64,000 nt of DNA from DASYPQ01 sp041488095 (GTDB taxonomy: Bacteria > Planctomycetota > UBA1135 > GCA-002686595). The stretch covers positions 62,001 through 126,000 of the forward strand of contig JBGPOP010000003.1 of NCBI GenBank assembly GCA_041488095.1, given 5' to 3'. The notes under the pieces are model-generated. The model was not told the origin of the DNA. It saw only the letters and a list, made by a program, of their open reading frames with translations, and did no database searches. Made by a program: the position numbers and the translations under genes. Positions 52,201-61,484 of this stretch are shown here, one piece after another (within the stretch, counting starts at the first letter, position 1; each line of letters opens with the position of its first letter).

Positions 52201-53148
52201 TCAGGGCCGCGAGCGCTCGGGCTTGTCCTTCTCGGGCTTCCCTGCAGGAGGCCGCTCGGCCGGCGCCGGAATGGGAGTCTGGGATGGCCTCGGCGGCGGC
52301 TCGACCCTGGGCTCGACCCGAGGCTCCATCGCGCGCCGACGCGCCTCGGCCGGGCCGCCCGTTGGCGGCGTGCCGGCCGGCAGCGCGCGAGGCACGAACG
52401 CACGGTCCTGGGTTCCAGACCTCGGAGTCCCTCCGCTCGCAGCCCGACCCGCGTCGCCCCCACCGCCTTGCACGACGTCCGCGGTTCCGGCGCGGGGGGC
52501 GGCGACCCGCAGCGCCTGGAAGTCCTCCTTGGGGTACTGACCGAGAGCGGCGCACTTTTCGATCCGGTCGAGGACCTGCAGCATCTCCGTCTGAGCCGCT
52601 GCGGGTTGCGTGCTTCGCCCGGGAGCCGTGGTGGCGCGTCCGCTGAGGATCACGAGGTTGCGCAGGCGCTGAAAATCCTCGCGGGTCGCCTGCCGCGCCG
52701 CGGCGCGTTTCTCGAGATCTGCGAGGGCCTTCCCCAATCGCTCCTCCACGGACTCCGCGTCGGCGGGTCGCGCCGACGCATCTCCGGAGAGCTTCTTGGC
52801 CTCCTCGACGACCTTCACCCGCTTCAACGCCTGGATGCGGGCGATCTCAGCCTGGAGGTCGGGCCCGACCGGCTGTCCGCCGGCGGCGAGCTGATGTCGG
52901 TAGTAAAGGAGAAACTCATCGCGCGACCAAGTTCCATCCTTGTCCTGGTCCTGCGCCGCGAACACCTCCGCCGAGATCGGGATCGCGCGTGCTTCGTCCG
53001 GTCCCATCCTGCCGTCATGGTCGGCGTCCGCCGCAGCGAAGATGGAAAGCGCGCGCGGCAGGGAGTTGGCGGGAGAGCCTCGCTGCAACGCCGCCGCAGG
53101 CGTGATGGCGAAACCAACCCAGGCGGCGACGACGATGATTCTCTTCAT
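52201..53148 (-). CDS. Exported EF-hand protein with proline-rich tail
   Basis: The 315-residue protein has a signal peptide (about 1-21, AWVGFAITPAAA), then two canonical EF-hand loops, DADHDGRMGPDE (about 41-52) and DQDKDGTWSRDE (about 67-78). A helical region follows (AKKLSGDASARPADAESVEERLGKALADLEKRA), and the last 90 residues are rich in Pro, Arg, Glu and low in complexity. It probably binds calcium outside the cytoplasm; the role is unknown. Such proteins are common in planctomycetes. It is upstream of the PTPS gene on the same strand with a 117-base gap. Confidence 0.75.
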   Translation of the reverse strand: MKRIIVVAAWVGFAITPAAALQRGSPANSLPRALSIFAAADADHDGRMGPDEARAIPISAEVFAAQDQDKDGTWSRDEFLLYYRHQLAAGGQPVGPDLQAEIARIQALKRVKVVEEAKKLSGDASARPADAESVEERLGKALADLEKRAAARQATREDFQRLRNLVILSGRATTAPGRSTQPAAAQTEMLQVLDRIEKCAALGQYPKEDFQALRVAAPRAGTADVVQGGGGDAGRAASGGTPRSGTQDRAFVPRALPAGTPPTGGPAEARRRAMEPRVEPRVEPPPRPSQTPIPAPAERPPAGKPEKDKPERSRP

Positions 53149-53355
53149 AGCGCTCTGTCAGAGCCCAGCTTCTGCCAAGTCGGGCGGAGTCCGCGCAAAG
53201 CGAACCTCATGCCACGGCAGACTCGTTCGGCAGGAACGACCTAAGCCATTGAGTGCGATTCTGTTACCGTGACATGCGCCGGGGGCGGTCACCCCTCTGG
53301 GTCCTTCGCGTTGGACACGCAGCCAGCGGGGAACCCTCCATCCCCCGCACGCCCC

Positions 53356-54372
53356 GTGAACTCCCTCGTCCTCGGCATCGAGACTTCCTGCGACGAAACA
53401 GCCGCCGCCTTGGTCCGCGGGGGACAGGAAATCCTCTCATCGGTCGTGCACAGCCAGGCGAGCCTGCATGCGGTCCATGGCGGCGTCGTCCCGGAGATTG
53501 CCGGCCGCTCGCATCTGGAGCAGATCCTGCCCGTGATCGACGCCGCTTTGCAGCAAGCTGGCTCGAGCATCGAAGCGCTCGACGCAATCGCCGTGACGAC
53601 CCGGCCTGGACTGATCGGCTCGCTGCTCGTCGGGATGTCGGTGGCCAAGACCCTCGCCTGGGCTCGAGGCATTCCGCTTGTCGGCGTGCACCACATCGAG
53701 GCACACGTCTACGCCGCGACCATGGAGCATCCCGAGCGGGCCTACCCTTGTCTCGCACTGGTCGTGTCAGGCGGGCATACCGCGATCTACCGCGCCGAGA
53801 ACGAGATCGAGCTCGAGCTCCTCGGGGCGACACTCGACGACGCGGCCGGGGAGGCCTTCGACAAGGTCGCTCACCTGCTCGGGCTTCCCTATCCCGGCGG
53901 GCCGGCCGTTTCGCGGCTCGCCGAGCAGGGGAACCCGCGGGCCATCCGTTTTCCCCGGTTTCGTTCCGAGAACGGCAAGCCGGCCTTCTCCTTCAGCGGG
54001 ATCAAGACCGCAGTGCTCTATCACCTCCGAGGGCAAGACGCGCTGGCACGGACACCCCTTCCCGAGGAGATCTCCGACCGGGCAGACGTCGCGGCGTCCT
54101 TCGAGAGCGCGGTGGTCGACGTCCTCGTCGAGGAGACTCTGCGCGCGGCCGAGATCGAAGGCCTGCGCACGGTCCTGGTCGCGGGCGGGGTGGCCTGCAA
54201 CCAGCGGCTGCGCAGGGAGATGTCCGAGCGTGCCGGGGCCCGTGGACTGCGAGCCCTCTTCCCCTCGCCCCCCTACTGCACGGACAACGCGGCGATGATC
54301 GCGGGTATTGGTTTCCATCTTCTTCGCGCCGGCCGGACGGCGGCGCTGGACCTCGACGCGTCGCCACGTTGA
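53356..54372 (+). CDS. tsaD: tRNA N6-adenosine threonylcarbamoyltransferase
   Basis: The 338-residue ASKHA-fold enzyme completes t6A37 on ANN-reading tRNAs with TsaB and TsaE. Visible are GIETSCDETAAA (7-18), the metal-binding HIEAH (113-117), VSGGHT and the C-terminal VAGGVACNQRLR and DNAAMIAG. The GTG at 53356 (VNSLVLGIETSCDET) gives the usual 337-338 residues; the open frame to 53269 adds low-complexity residues without homology. It begins the tsaD-larB-carA group. Confidence 0.95.
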   Translation: MNSLVLGIETSCDETAAALVRGGQEILSSVVHSQASLHAVHGGVVPEIAGRSHLEQILPVIDAALQQAGSSIEALDAIAVTTRPGLIGSLLVGMSVAKTLAWARGIPLVGVHHIEAHVYAATMEHPERAYPCLALVVSGGHTAIYRAENEIELELLGATLDDAAGEAFDKVAHLLGLPYPGGPAVSRLAEQGNPRAIRFPRFRSENGKPAFSFSGIKTAVLYHLRGQDALARTPLPEEISDRADVAASFESAVVDVLVEETLRAAEIEGLRTVLVAGGVACNQRLRREMSERAGARGLRALFPSPPYCTDNAAMIAGIGFHLLRAGRTAALDLDASPR

Positions 54373-54389
54373 AGCGCGCTCGATCCCGC

Positions 54390-54395
54390 TACAAT
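54390..54395 (+). promoter_or_regulatory. TACAAT -10 candidate in front of larB
   Basis: TACAAT (five of six consensus bases) lies ten bases before the preferred larB TTG, with TTGAAG 15 bases upstream. Transcription would start almost at the TTG, giving a nearly leaderless message. Speculative. Confidence 0.3.
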
Positions 54396-54404
54396 TCCCG
54401 GGCT

Positions 54405-55169
54405 TTGGACCACCACGGAATCCGCGGCCTGCTCGAGGACGTGCGCACGGGCCGGCTCGACGTCGAGGAGGGCCTGGGCCGGCTGCGGGCTTGGCCGATC
54501 CATGATCTGGGCCACACCCGGATCGACACGCAGCGCGAGCTGCGCTGCGGCCACGCGGAAGTCGTCTACGGCGAGGGGAAGACGCCCGAGCAGCTGGTCG
54601 AGATCGCGCTCGCGATTCTCGAGCACCACGGCCGGCTCCTGGTGACCCGTGTCCAACCGGAGGGAGCGGCGCGCCTTGTCGTCGCGATCCCGCGGGCGGT
54701 CCACCGGCCGCTCTCGCGGACGCTGTCCGTGGAGCCGGAAGGCGGGATCCCCGAAGAAGGGCTCGTCCTCATCGTCAGCGCCGGCACCTCGGATCGCCAT
54801 GTCGCCGAAGAGGCCGCTGTGGCCGCGCGCCACATGGGCGCGCGCGTCGAAGAGATCGACGACGTCGGCGTCGCGGGCATCCACCGCCTGCTCGCGCACC
54901 AGGAGAGGCTGCGCTCCGCGCGGGCGCTCGTCGTCGTGGCAGGGATGGAGGGCGCACTGCCGAGCGTGGTCGCGGGGCTCGTTAGCCGTCCGGTGATCGC
55001 GGTGCCGACCTCGGTCGGCTACGGGGCGTCCTTCGGTGGACTCGCAGCCCTGCTGGCGATGCTGAACTCGTGCGCTGCGGGCGTGGCGGTCGTCAACATC
55101 GACAACGGCTTCGGAGCGGGAACCATGGCGGCGATGATCAATCGCCGCGCGGAGGCAGGAACAGGATGA
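54405..55169 (+). CDS. larB: Nickel-pincer cofactor biosynthesis protein LarB
   Basis: LarB carboxylates and hydrolyses nicotinic acid adenine dinucleotide on the way to the nickel-pincer cofactor of lactate racemase-type enzymes. The 254-residue protein has the family pattern AEVVYGEGKTPEQ, VSAGTSDRHVAEEAAVAAR, GVAGIHRLLAH, VAGMEGALPSVVAGLVSRPVIAVPTSVGYG and LNSCAAGVAVVNIDNGFG. TTG 54405 (LDHHGIRGLLEDVRTGRL) fits the family N-terminus; a TTG at 54369 overlaps the tsaD stop as TTGA and is an alternative. larC and larE are not in the window. Confidence 0.93.
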   Translation: MDHHGIRGLLEDVRTGRLDVEEGLGRLRAWPIHDLGHTRIDTQRELRCGHAEVVYGEGKTPEQLVEIALAILEHHGRLLVTRVQPEGAARLVVAIPRAVHRPLSRTLSVEPEGGIPEEGLVLIVSAGTSDRHVAEEAAVAARHMGARVEEIDDVGVAGIHRLLAHQERLRSARALVVVAGMEGALPSVVAGLVSRPVIAVPTSVGYGASFGGLAALLAMLNSCAAGVAVVNIDNGFGAGTMAAMINRRAEAGTG

Positions 55170-56302
55170 GCGAGAAGCGTCGGGCCTGGCTGGCGTTGGA
55201 GAACGGATGGGTCCTCGAGGGCGCCTCGGTCGGCGCGTTGGGCGAGGCCGGCGGTGACCTCGTGTTCAACACCGCCATGAGCGGCTACCACGAGATCCTG
55301 ACCGACCCGTCGTACGCCGGCCAGGTCGTGATCATGACCTATCCCCTGATCGGCAATTACGGGGTCGTCGAGGAGGACGCCGAGAGCGCGCGGGCCTGGG
55401 CCGAGGCCTTCGTCATCCGGGAGATGTCCCGGATCGCGAGCAATCACCGCGCATCGGACTCGCTGTCGAAGTGGCTCTTGCGCCACAAGATCGTGGCGAT
55501 CGAGGGCGTCGACACGCGGAAGTTGACGCGGCTCGTGCGCACGGCGGGCTCCCAGCGCTGCGTCGTGTCCACGACCGACGGCGATCCCAAGTCGCTCGTC
55601 GCCAAGGCGAAGAACACGCCCGCGACGGACGGACGCGACCTGACGACGATGGTGACCTGCAAGGAGTCCTACACTTGGACGCGCGAGTATGATCCGTCCT
55701 ATCCGGACTGGATCCAGAAGGCTCCCCAGACGAGCGGCGGGCGGCGAGTCCGCTGCGTCGCCTACGACTTCGGCGCCAAGCGCAACATCCTGAGGAGCCT
55801 CGTGCACTGCGGCTTCGACGTCACCGTGGTGCCGGCGGGCACGAGCGCGTCCGACGTGCTCGGCATGGACACCGAGGCGGTGTTCCTGTCGAACGGCCCT
55901 GGCGACCCTGCGGCGGTGAAGCCCGCCCTCGACGCGATGTCCGACCTGGTCGGCAAGAAACCGATCTTCGGCATCTGCCTGGGACACCAGATCCTCTCGA
56001 TCGTGCTCGGCGCCAGAACGCACAAGATGAAGTTCGGACACCACGGCGCGAACCAGCCCGTCCGCGACCTGACGACCGGCCGTGTGGAGATCACTTCGCA
56101 GAACCACTCCTACGCCGTCGATCCGGCGACGCTGCCCTCGCACCTCGAGCTGACGCACATCAACCTGAACGACCAGACGGTCGAGGGGATGCGGCACAAG
56201 AAGCTGCCCGTGTTCAGCGTGCAATACCACCCCGAAGCGGCGCCAGGCCCGCTCGACTCGTCGCACCTCTTCCTGAGGTTCCGGGAGATGGTGCTCCGCT
56301 GA
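55166..56302 (+). CDS. carA: Carbamoyl-phosphate synthase small subunit
   Basis: The 378-residue glutaminase subunit feeds ammonia to CarB for arginine and pyrimidine synthesis. It has the N-terminal CPSase domain (VFNTAMSGYHEILTDPSYAGQ) and a class I glutamine amidotransferase domain with the nucleophile cysteine in FGICLGHQ and the H-E pair in QYHPEAAPGP. ATG 55166 overlaps the larB stop as ATGA. carB does not follow, as the next gene is convergent priA, so CarB is encoded elsewhere. Confidence 0.95.
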   Translation: MSEKRRAWLALENGWVLEGASVGALGEAGGDLVFNTAMSGYHEILTDPSYAGQVVIMTYPLIGNYGVVEEDAESARAWAEAFVIREMSRIASNHRASDSLSKWLLRHKIVAIEGVDTRKLTRLVRTAGSQRCVVSTTDGDPKSLVAKAKNTPATDGRDLTTMVTCKESYTWTREYDPSYPDWIQKAPQTSGGRRVRCVAYDFGAKRNILRSLVHCGFDVTVVPAGTSASDVLGMDTEAVFLSNGPGDPAAVKPALDAMSDLVGKKPIFGICLGHQILSIVLGARTHKMKFGHHGANQPVRDLTTGRVEITSQNHSYAVDPATLPSHLELTHINLNDQTVEGMRHKKLPVFSVQYHPEAAPGPLDSSHLFLRFREMVLR

Positions 56303-56321
56303 GGGCCTGTGCAGCCCCCGT

Positions 56322-58631
56322 TCAAAGCATCGAAACAGGATCGACGTCGAGCGTTATCCGCGGCCGCGGGGTCGCCTCGACGAACTGCCGGAGAGCCTGG
56401 CGGGCCAGATCGAAGCCCGGGCCTTCGACCGCCGACTTGACCAGCACGTGGTGGCGGTGCCGTCCGCGGAGCCTCGAGATCGGGGCCTCCGCCGGACCGA
56501 GGACCACGATCCCCTCCCCTCCCGCGACGCGACGCAGCATGTCGGCGCAGGCGCGCGAGGACTCGACGACCCTGGTCTCGTCGCGATCCTCGATCACGAC
56601 ACGCAGGAGGCGCCCGTGCGGGGGATACCCGAGGTCCGCGCGCAGGCGGCTCTCGGCAATTGCGAATCCTTCGAAGTCGTGCTTGGCCGCGAGGAGGATC
56701 GCGGGGTGCGCCGGTGCGGAGGTCTGCACCACGATCTCTCCCGCCAGATCGCCGCGCCCTGCGCGGCCAGCGACCTGCGAGAGGAGCTGGAAGGTCCGCT
56801 CCGCGGCGCGGAAGTCCGGGAGGTGGAGCGAGATATCGGCCGACACGATCCCGACCACGGTCACGCGCGGGAAGTCGAGCCCCTTCGCGATCATCTGCGT
56901 GCCGACGAGCACGTCGATCTCGCCCCTACCGAAGCGTTCGAGCGTCTGCTCGTAGTCCTCGCGCCGCAGCATCGTGTCGGAGTCCATGCGCCGCACGCGC
57001 GCGCCGGGAAGGATCTTCGAGAGCTCAGCCTCGACCCGCTCGCTGCCCGCTCCGAGGTATCGCAGCGCGGGGGCCGTGCAGGTCGGGCAGGCCGCGGGAG
57101 GCACGATCTCGGAGCAGCACGCGTGGCACACCGCGCGGCGGATCTTGCGATGAAACGTCAGCGTGACGTCGCACAGCCCGCAGCGCAGGGTCTCGCCGCA
57201 GGCCCCGCACCACAGCACGGGGGCGAAGCCGCGGCGGTTCAGGAACAGGATGGACTGTTCCTTGCGCTCGAAGGCCTGCCGCAGGAGCTGCTCGAGCCGG
57301 CGCGAGAAGAGCACCGGGCCCTTCCCGGACGACTTCTCGGTCCGCAGATCGACGATCTCGATCCGCGGCATCCGCCCTCCGCCGACGCGCTCGCGCAGGA
57401 GGAGCTTCGTGATCCGTCCCTCCCGCGCGCCTTGCCAGCTCTCGAGCGAGGGCGTCGCCGAGCCCAGGATGCACACCGCCCCCACGATCCTCGCGCGCAT
57501 CGCGGCGACGTCGCGGCCGTGATAGCGCGGCGCGGAGTCCTGCTTGAACGAGGGCTCGTGCTCCTCGTCGACGACGATCACGCCGAGGTTCTTGACCGGC
57601 GCGAACACGGCCGAGCGCGCGCCGACGACGACCCGCACCGCACCGCGCTGGACCCGCAGCCACGTCTCGCGCCGCTGGGCGTCGGCCATCCGGCTGTGGA
57701 GCACCGCGACGTCCCCGAATCTAGAGCGGAACCAGCCGACGGTCTGCGGGGTCAGCGCGATCTCGGGCACGAGCACGATCGCCCCCCGCCCCTGGTCCAG
57801 AGCCACCTCGATCGCGCGCAGGTAGACCTCGGTCTTTCCGCTGCCGGTGACGCCCTGGAGCAGGAAGGTCCGGTGCCCACCGGCTCGCACGGCGGCGCAG
57901 ATCGCCTCGAGCGCCGAGTGCTGGTCCGGCGAGAGCCTCTCGGGCCGCGGGCGCGGGGAGATCGCGCCGAGCAGGGGATCGGTGCGCACCGCCTTGCGCT
58001 CCACCACGACGAGGCCCTTGCGCTCCAGGCTCGTGATCGCGCTGTCGGAGAGCTGGAGGCGGCGGCACAGCTCGCGCACCTCGATCGGCGCCGCGATCTC
58101 GAGCAGTGTCCGCAGCATGCGGTGTTGTTTGGGTTCCTTCCTTTCCAGCGCCGCGAGATCCTCCGCACCGCAGCCGATCGCGACGGATACGATCGAGACG
58201 GTGCGCGCGCTCTTCTCGCTCTTGAAAGCGCCCGGAAGGGCTGCGGCGAGCGCCTCGCCCCACGAACACGCGTAGGTGGATGCGATCCAGCGCGTCAGCT
58301 CGAGCAGGTCGGGCTCGAGGATCGGCTGTGGGTCGAGAACGCGGACGATGGGCTTGATCCGCGACTCGTCGATCCCGGGATCCTCGCGCAGCCCGACCAG
58401 CACGCCCACCTCGCGCCGCCCGCCGAACGTCACCGCCACACGCACGCCGGGCCGCGCCAAGGCGCGCAGGTTCTCGGGCACGCCATAGGTGAATTCGCAG
58501 CGCACGGGGCGGTTCACGGCCACGTCGGCGAAGAGGGTGCAGCGCGGAGCGGCGGACGACGGCGCCGGAGGCGGCTCGGCCCCCAGCGCATCGGCGAAGA
58601 GGAGCGCGCCCGTGCCCTTCCGCGCTGCCAC
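56322..58631 (-). CDS. priA: Primosomal replication-restart helicase
   Basis: The 769-residue helicase reloads replication at stalled forks. It has the N-terminal DNA-binding part (about 35-130), Walker A GVTGSGKTEVYLRA, DEEH in VVDEEHEPSFKQ, the zinc-binding cysteines CGACGETLRCGLCD and CHAC/CPTC (eight Cys), and helicase motifs GSATPSLES, GTQMIAKGLDFP and QVAGRAGRG. The GTG start at 58631 is used. It follows the MazG-like gene by nine bases. Its C-terminal end is convergent with carA. Confidence 0.96.
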   Translation of the reverse strand: MAARKGTGALLFADALGAEPPPAPSSAAPRCTLFADVAVNRPVRCEFTYGVPENLRALARPGVRVAVTFGGRREVGVLVGLREDPGIDESRIKPIVRVLDPQPILEPDLLELTRWIASTYACSWGEALAAALPGAFKSEKSARTVSIVSVAIGCGAEDLAALERKEPKQHRMLRTLLEIAAPIEVRELCRRLQLSDSAITSLERKGLVVVERKAVRTDPLLGAISPRPRPERLSPDQHSALEAICAAVRAGGHRTFLLQGVTGSGKTEVYLRAIEVALDQGRGAIVLVPEIALTPQTVGWFRSRFGDVAVLHSRMADAQRRETWLRVQRGAVRVVVGARSAVFAPVKNLGVIVVDEEHEPSFKQDSAPRYHGRDVAAMRARIVGAVCILGSATPSLESWQGAREGRITKLLLRERVGGGRMPRIEIVDLRTEKSSGKGPVLFSRRLEQLLRQAFERKEQSILFLNRRGFAPVLWCGACGETLRCGLCDVTLTFHRKIRRAVCHACCSEIVPPAACPTCTAPALRYLGAGSERVEAELSKILPGARVRRMDSDTMLRREDYEQTLERFGRGEIDVLVGTQMIAKGLDFPRVTVVGIVSADISLHLPDFRAAERTFQLLSQVAGRAGRGDLAGEIVVQTSAPAHPAILLAAKHDFEGFAIAESRLRADLGYPPHGRLLRVVIEDRDETRVVESSRACADMLRRVAGGEGIVVLGPAEAPISRLRGRHRHHVLVKSAVEGPGFDLARQALRQFVEATPRPRITLDVDPVSML

Positions 58632-58640
58632 GGGTTCGCC

Positions 58641-58937
58641 TCAGGCGCAGCGGCAGGGCGTGCCGCCGCAGCGCGGGCAGCCGCGCGCATACTTGGCGGC
58701 GGCGGCATGTTCGAGATCGACGCCGACGATCGAGGCCAGCGTCGAGAGCCAGGCGAGCACGTCCGCGAACTCGCCCTCGAGCTCGGCCTTTCGCTCTTCC
58801 CCCTGGCCCCGGCGCAGAGCACGCGTCAGCTCGCCCACCTCCTCGCAGAACCACATGTGCGTCCCGGCCAGACCTCGCGAGCGGTCGCGCTCGAAGTAGA
58901 TGTCCTCGATCCGCTTCTGGAACTCCGCGATGCGCAT
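58641..58937 (-). CDS. MazG-like nucleotide pyrophosphohydrolase with C-terminal cysteine cluster
   Basis: The 98-residue protein has the all-alpha NTP pyrophosphatase core with the metal motif EEVGELTRAL (EExxE) and EFADVLAWLSTLASIVGVDLE (ExxxD), and a C-terminal CPRCGGTPCRC that may bind zinc. It could clean up non-canonical nucleotides. ATG 58937 follows the SpoIIE-type gene by two bases, and priA follows. The frame upstream in this phase is a shadow of the SpoIIE gene. Confidence 0.85.
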   Translation of the reverse strand: MRIAEFQKRIEDIYFERDRSRGLAGTHMWFCEEVGELTRALRRGQGEERKAELEGEFADVLAWLSTLASIVGVDLEHAAAAKYARGCPRCGGTPCRCA

Positions 58938-58939
58938 GG

Positions 58940-60379
58940 TCAGACCTTGCGTGAGACGCTCACGATGGAGAGGTCGCTCGGAAAAGGCTCGCCCGCGGCG
59001 AAGGCCTCGAGCGCACTCTTCAGCTCGCCGAGCATGGCCGGGGTGTCGCGTCCGGCGTGTTGAACGACCAGTCGATAAAAGGCCTTCTCGCCCAGCGCCT
59101 CTCCCTTGCCGTTCTTGACCCGCACCGGCCCCGTGTTGGCGATCAGGATCCGGTCGCCCGGCTCGATCGGGACCCTCTGGATCTGGAGCGTGCGGTCGAA
59201 CACCGGTCCCTTGTCGAACCCGAGCGCGATGCCCTCGGGCTGGATCAGGCGCGCCTTCCCGTCCGAAGCGCTGAAGCGCACGAGCGGAAGCTTGTGGCCG
59301 GCACAGGCCACGATGGCGACGCCCTCGGCCGGATCGACGACGGCGTACATCGCGGTCGCATACATGCCGCGCTTGACGTCGCGCGCGATCTCGCGGTTGA
59401 CGTGCGAGAGCGCAGCGGACACGTCGTGCTGGAGAGCCAGCTCGACGCGCAGGTAGCTGCGCGCGATGGCTCCGACGAGCGCGCCGGGGATCCCCCGGCC
59501 GCTGACCTCGCACACGAGCAGCCCGACCCTGCCTTCGGGCAACTCGATGAAGTCGTAGAAGTCCCCGCCGGGCGAGGGCGAGGCGACGTGCAGGGCTCCG
59601 AGGTCGAAGCCCGGGAGCGACGGTGTGGCGTCCGGGAGCAGGGCCTCGCGAACCTCGTCCGCCAGCGCCAGCTCGCGCTCGCGCTTGCTGAGCTCGATCC
59701 GCGCCGATTGCGCCTCCTCCAGGTTGCCCGCCATCCGGTCGATCGACTTGGCGAGCATCATGATCTCGCCTCCGGCGCGCACACGCGTCCTGTGGCGCAG
59801 GTCGCCGCGAGCGATCTGGCCGATGTCGTCGACGATCATCTGGACCGGCCGCGAGACGCTGCGAGCGATCATCCAGGCGACGCAGGCGCCGACGAGGATC
59901 ACGCATGCGGTGACCCCCAGGATCAGGCCGAGCAGCCCTTGCCCCGCACGTTCCTTGGTCGCGGCGGACACGATCAGCGGCGGGATCACGTCCTGGTACT
60001 GGTACAAGAGGCCGGGCTTGTCGAACTTCTCGCCGTACATCACCTCGTGCCGCTGGATCTGGCCGTCCACGAAGGTCTTGATCTCCGCGCCCTTGACCGG
60101 CATCGCGCTCTCGATCCGGGAGCTCGTGTCGGGCTTCCCGCCCTCGATCTCGCGGCGCAGGTCCGCCATGGCCTGCCGTTGGAGCGGGCCCTGGATCTGC
60201 ACCGCTTCGACGAACGCGTTCTCCTGGATCTCGGCTGCCTTCTGGAGCACCTGGTGATAGAGGAACGCCCCGGCGCCGAGCATCACGGCCGCCAGCGCGA
60301 GGCTCATCTGGATCGAGAAGCGCGTTCCCAGCGTCGAGCCGGAGAGCTTCAGCTCGGACCCTCTCTTCGCACGGGCCAT
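58940..60379 (-). CDS. SpoIIE/PP2C-type serine phosphatase with HAMP domain
   Basis: The 479-residue membrane protein has two transmembrane helices (about 25-43 and 150-170), a small extracytoplasmic sensor region between them, a HAMP domain (about 171-225), and a SpoIIE-type PP2C phosphatase (about 245-479) with GGDFYDFIEL, VCEVSGRGIPGALVGAI and PSDLSIVSVSR. The usual second aspartate of VGDVSGKG is glutamate here (VCEVSGRG), which may alter metal binding. Such proteins usually control anti-anti-sigma partners, none of which is in the window. It follows pgpA by 12 bases. Confidence 0.88.
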   Translation of the reverse strand: MARAKRGSELKLSGSTLGTRFSIQMSLALAAVMLGAGAFLYHQVLQKAAEIQENAFVEAVQIQGPLQRQAMADLRREIEGGKPDTSSRIESAMPVKGAEIKTFVDGQIQRHEVMYGEKFDKPGLLYQYQDVIPPLIVSAATKERAGQGLLGLILGVTACVILVGACVAWMIARSVSRPVQMIVDDIGQIARGDLRHRTRVRAGGEIMMLAKSIDRMAGNLEEAQSARIELSKRERELALADEVREALLPDATPSLPGFDLGALHVASPSPGGDFYDFIELPEGRVGLLVCEVSGRGIPGALVGAIARSYLRVELALQHDVSAALSHVNREIARDVKRGMYATAMYAVVDPAEGVAIVACAGHKLPLVRFSASDGKARLIQPEGIALGFDKGPVFDRTLQIQRVPIEPGDRILIANTGPVRVKNGKGEALGEKAFYRLVVQHAGRDTPAMLGELKSALEAFAAGEPFPSDLSIVSVSRKV

Positions 60380-60391
60380 CGGCGCGAAAGC

Positions 60392-60871
60392 CTATGCGTT
60401 CCAGGGAAGCCGGTCGAGCAGGAGGCGCGCGGGCAGCATGACGAGGAGGAGGCCCCACACGCCGGCAACCACATCGTCGAGGAGGATTCCGTGCCCTCCC
60501 GGGATCCGCTCCATGGCCCGCGCGGGAGGCGGTTTGAGGATGTCGAAGAGGCGGAAGACGAAGAAGGCGACCGCCAATGCGAGCAGGCTCGGTCCGCTGG
60601 TCCACAGGACCGTGATGAGGTAGCCGATCACCTCGTCGATCACGAAGATGCCCGGGTCCTTCCTGCCGGCATACCTCTCGGCCCACTCGCCGAGCGGCTG
60701 GGTGAGGACATACAGGCCCGCGCAGACGAGCAGCGCCCACAGCGGGAAGAGCCGCGTCCCGGAGAGGATCCAGGCGATGGCGACGCCTCCGAGCGTGCCC
60801 GCGGTCCCGGGCGCGACCGGGGAGCAGCCCAGGAAACCGCACGACACGACCGCGAGCTTCAGCTTGTTCAT
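60392..60871 (-). CDS. pgpA: Phosphatidylglycerophosphatase A
   Basis: The 159-residue membrane enzyme removes the phosphate from phosphatidylglycerophosphate. Family motifs are GCSPVAPGTAGTLGG (13-27), DPGIFVIDEVIGYLI, FRLFDILKPPPARAME and GHGILLDDVVAGVWG. ATG 60871 overlaps the pgsA stop as ATGA. Together with pgsA it makes phosphatidylglycerol in two steps. The frame upstream of this ATG adds no homology. Confidence 0.93.
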   Translation of the reverse strand: MNKLKLAVVSCGFLGCSPVAPGTAGTLGGVAIAWILSGTRLFPLWALLVCAGLYVLTQPLGEWAERYAGRKDPGIFVIDEVIGYLITVLWTSGPSLLALAVAFFVFRLFDILKPPPARAMERIPGGHGILLDDVVAGVWGLLLVMLPARLLLDRLPWNA

Positions 60872-61482
60872 CGCGGGCGCTCCAGGAGGAGCTGCCTCGT
60901 CTTGAGGAGGTACGACAGGCACGAGCCGAGGGTCGTGACCAGCGTCGCGTAGACGAGCCCCTTAGCGACCCTCTCCCAGAGCGAGAACATCTGCGGCGGG
61001 ATGTCGAACGCGTGCAGCCCCAGGACCATGCCCACGGCGAGGCACTGCATCACCATCTTGACCTTGCCGAACCAGTCGGCGGGGAACTGCGAGCCCAGGC
61101 TCTCGACGTAGCCGCGAATCCCCGTCACCAGGAACTCGCGCGCCAGGATCACGACCACGATCCAGGCCGGGAAGCAGCTCCGGGACCAGGGCATCACCGC
61201 CAGGAACACCATCGCGCCGAGCACCAGGACCTTGTCCACGAAGGGATCGGCGATCCGACCGAAGGCCGTGATCTGGTTGCCGCGCCGGGCCAGGTACCCG
61301 TCGAGCACGTCGCTCGACGCCGTGACGACGAAGAGCCAGAAGGCCGACTGGAGCAGGCCTCGGTGCCCCGAGAGGTCCGCCGTCGCGTCCGATCCGTGCA
61401 GCGCGAGGATCGCGAACAGCGCGAGCGCGCCGAGGAATCGCAGGGCGGTGATGCGGTTCGGCCAGTGCTGGAAGACACCCAT
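60868..61482 (-). CDS. pgsA: CDP-diacylglycerol-glycerol-3-phosphate 3-phosphatidyltransferase
   Basis: The 204-residue membrane enzyme carries the CDP-alcohol phosphatidyltransferase motif DVLDGYLARRGNQITAFGRIADPFVDK (the DGxxAR, G, D, D pattern). Several transmembrane helices follow. It makes phosphatidylglycerophosphate for the next enzyme, PgpA. ATG 61482 (MGVFQHWPNRITALRFLG) lies three bases past the rimO stop and is preferred over an upstream start inside rimO. Confidence 0.93.
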   Translation of the reverse strand: MGVFQHWPNRITALRFLGALALFAILALHGSDATADLSGHRGLLQSAFWLFVVTASSDVLDGYLARRGNQITAFGRIADPFVDKVLVLGAMVFLAVMPWSRSCFPAWIVVVILAREFLVTGIRGYVESLGSQFPADWFGKVKMVMQCLAVGMVLGLHAFDIPPQMFSLWERVAKGLVYATLVTTLGSCLSYLLKTRQLLLERPR

Positions 61483-61484
61483 CC

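Noticed and set aside
56448..59063. 871-codon open frame antisense to priA, and similar long antisense frames under mfd, the glycosidases and the decahaem gene
   Set aside because: Composition (Arg, Ala, Asp, His-rich without hydrophobic core) is typical of GC-rich antisense shadows; the sense frames have clear family motifs.
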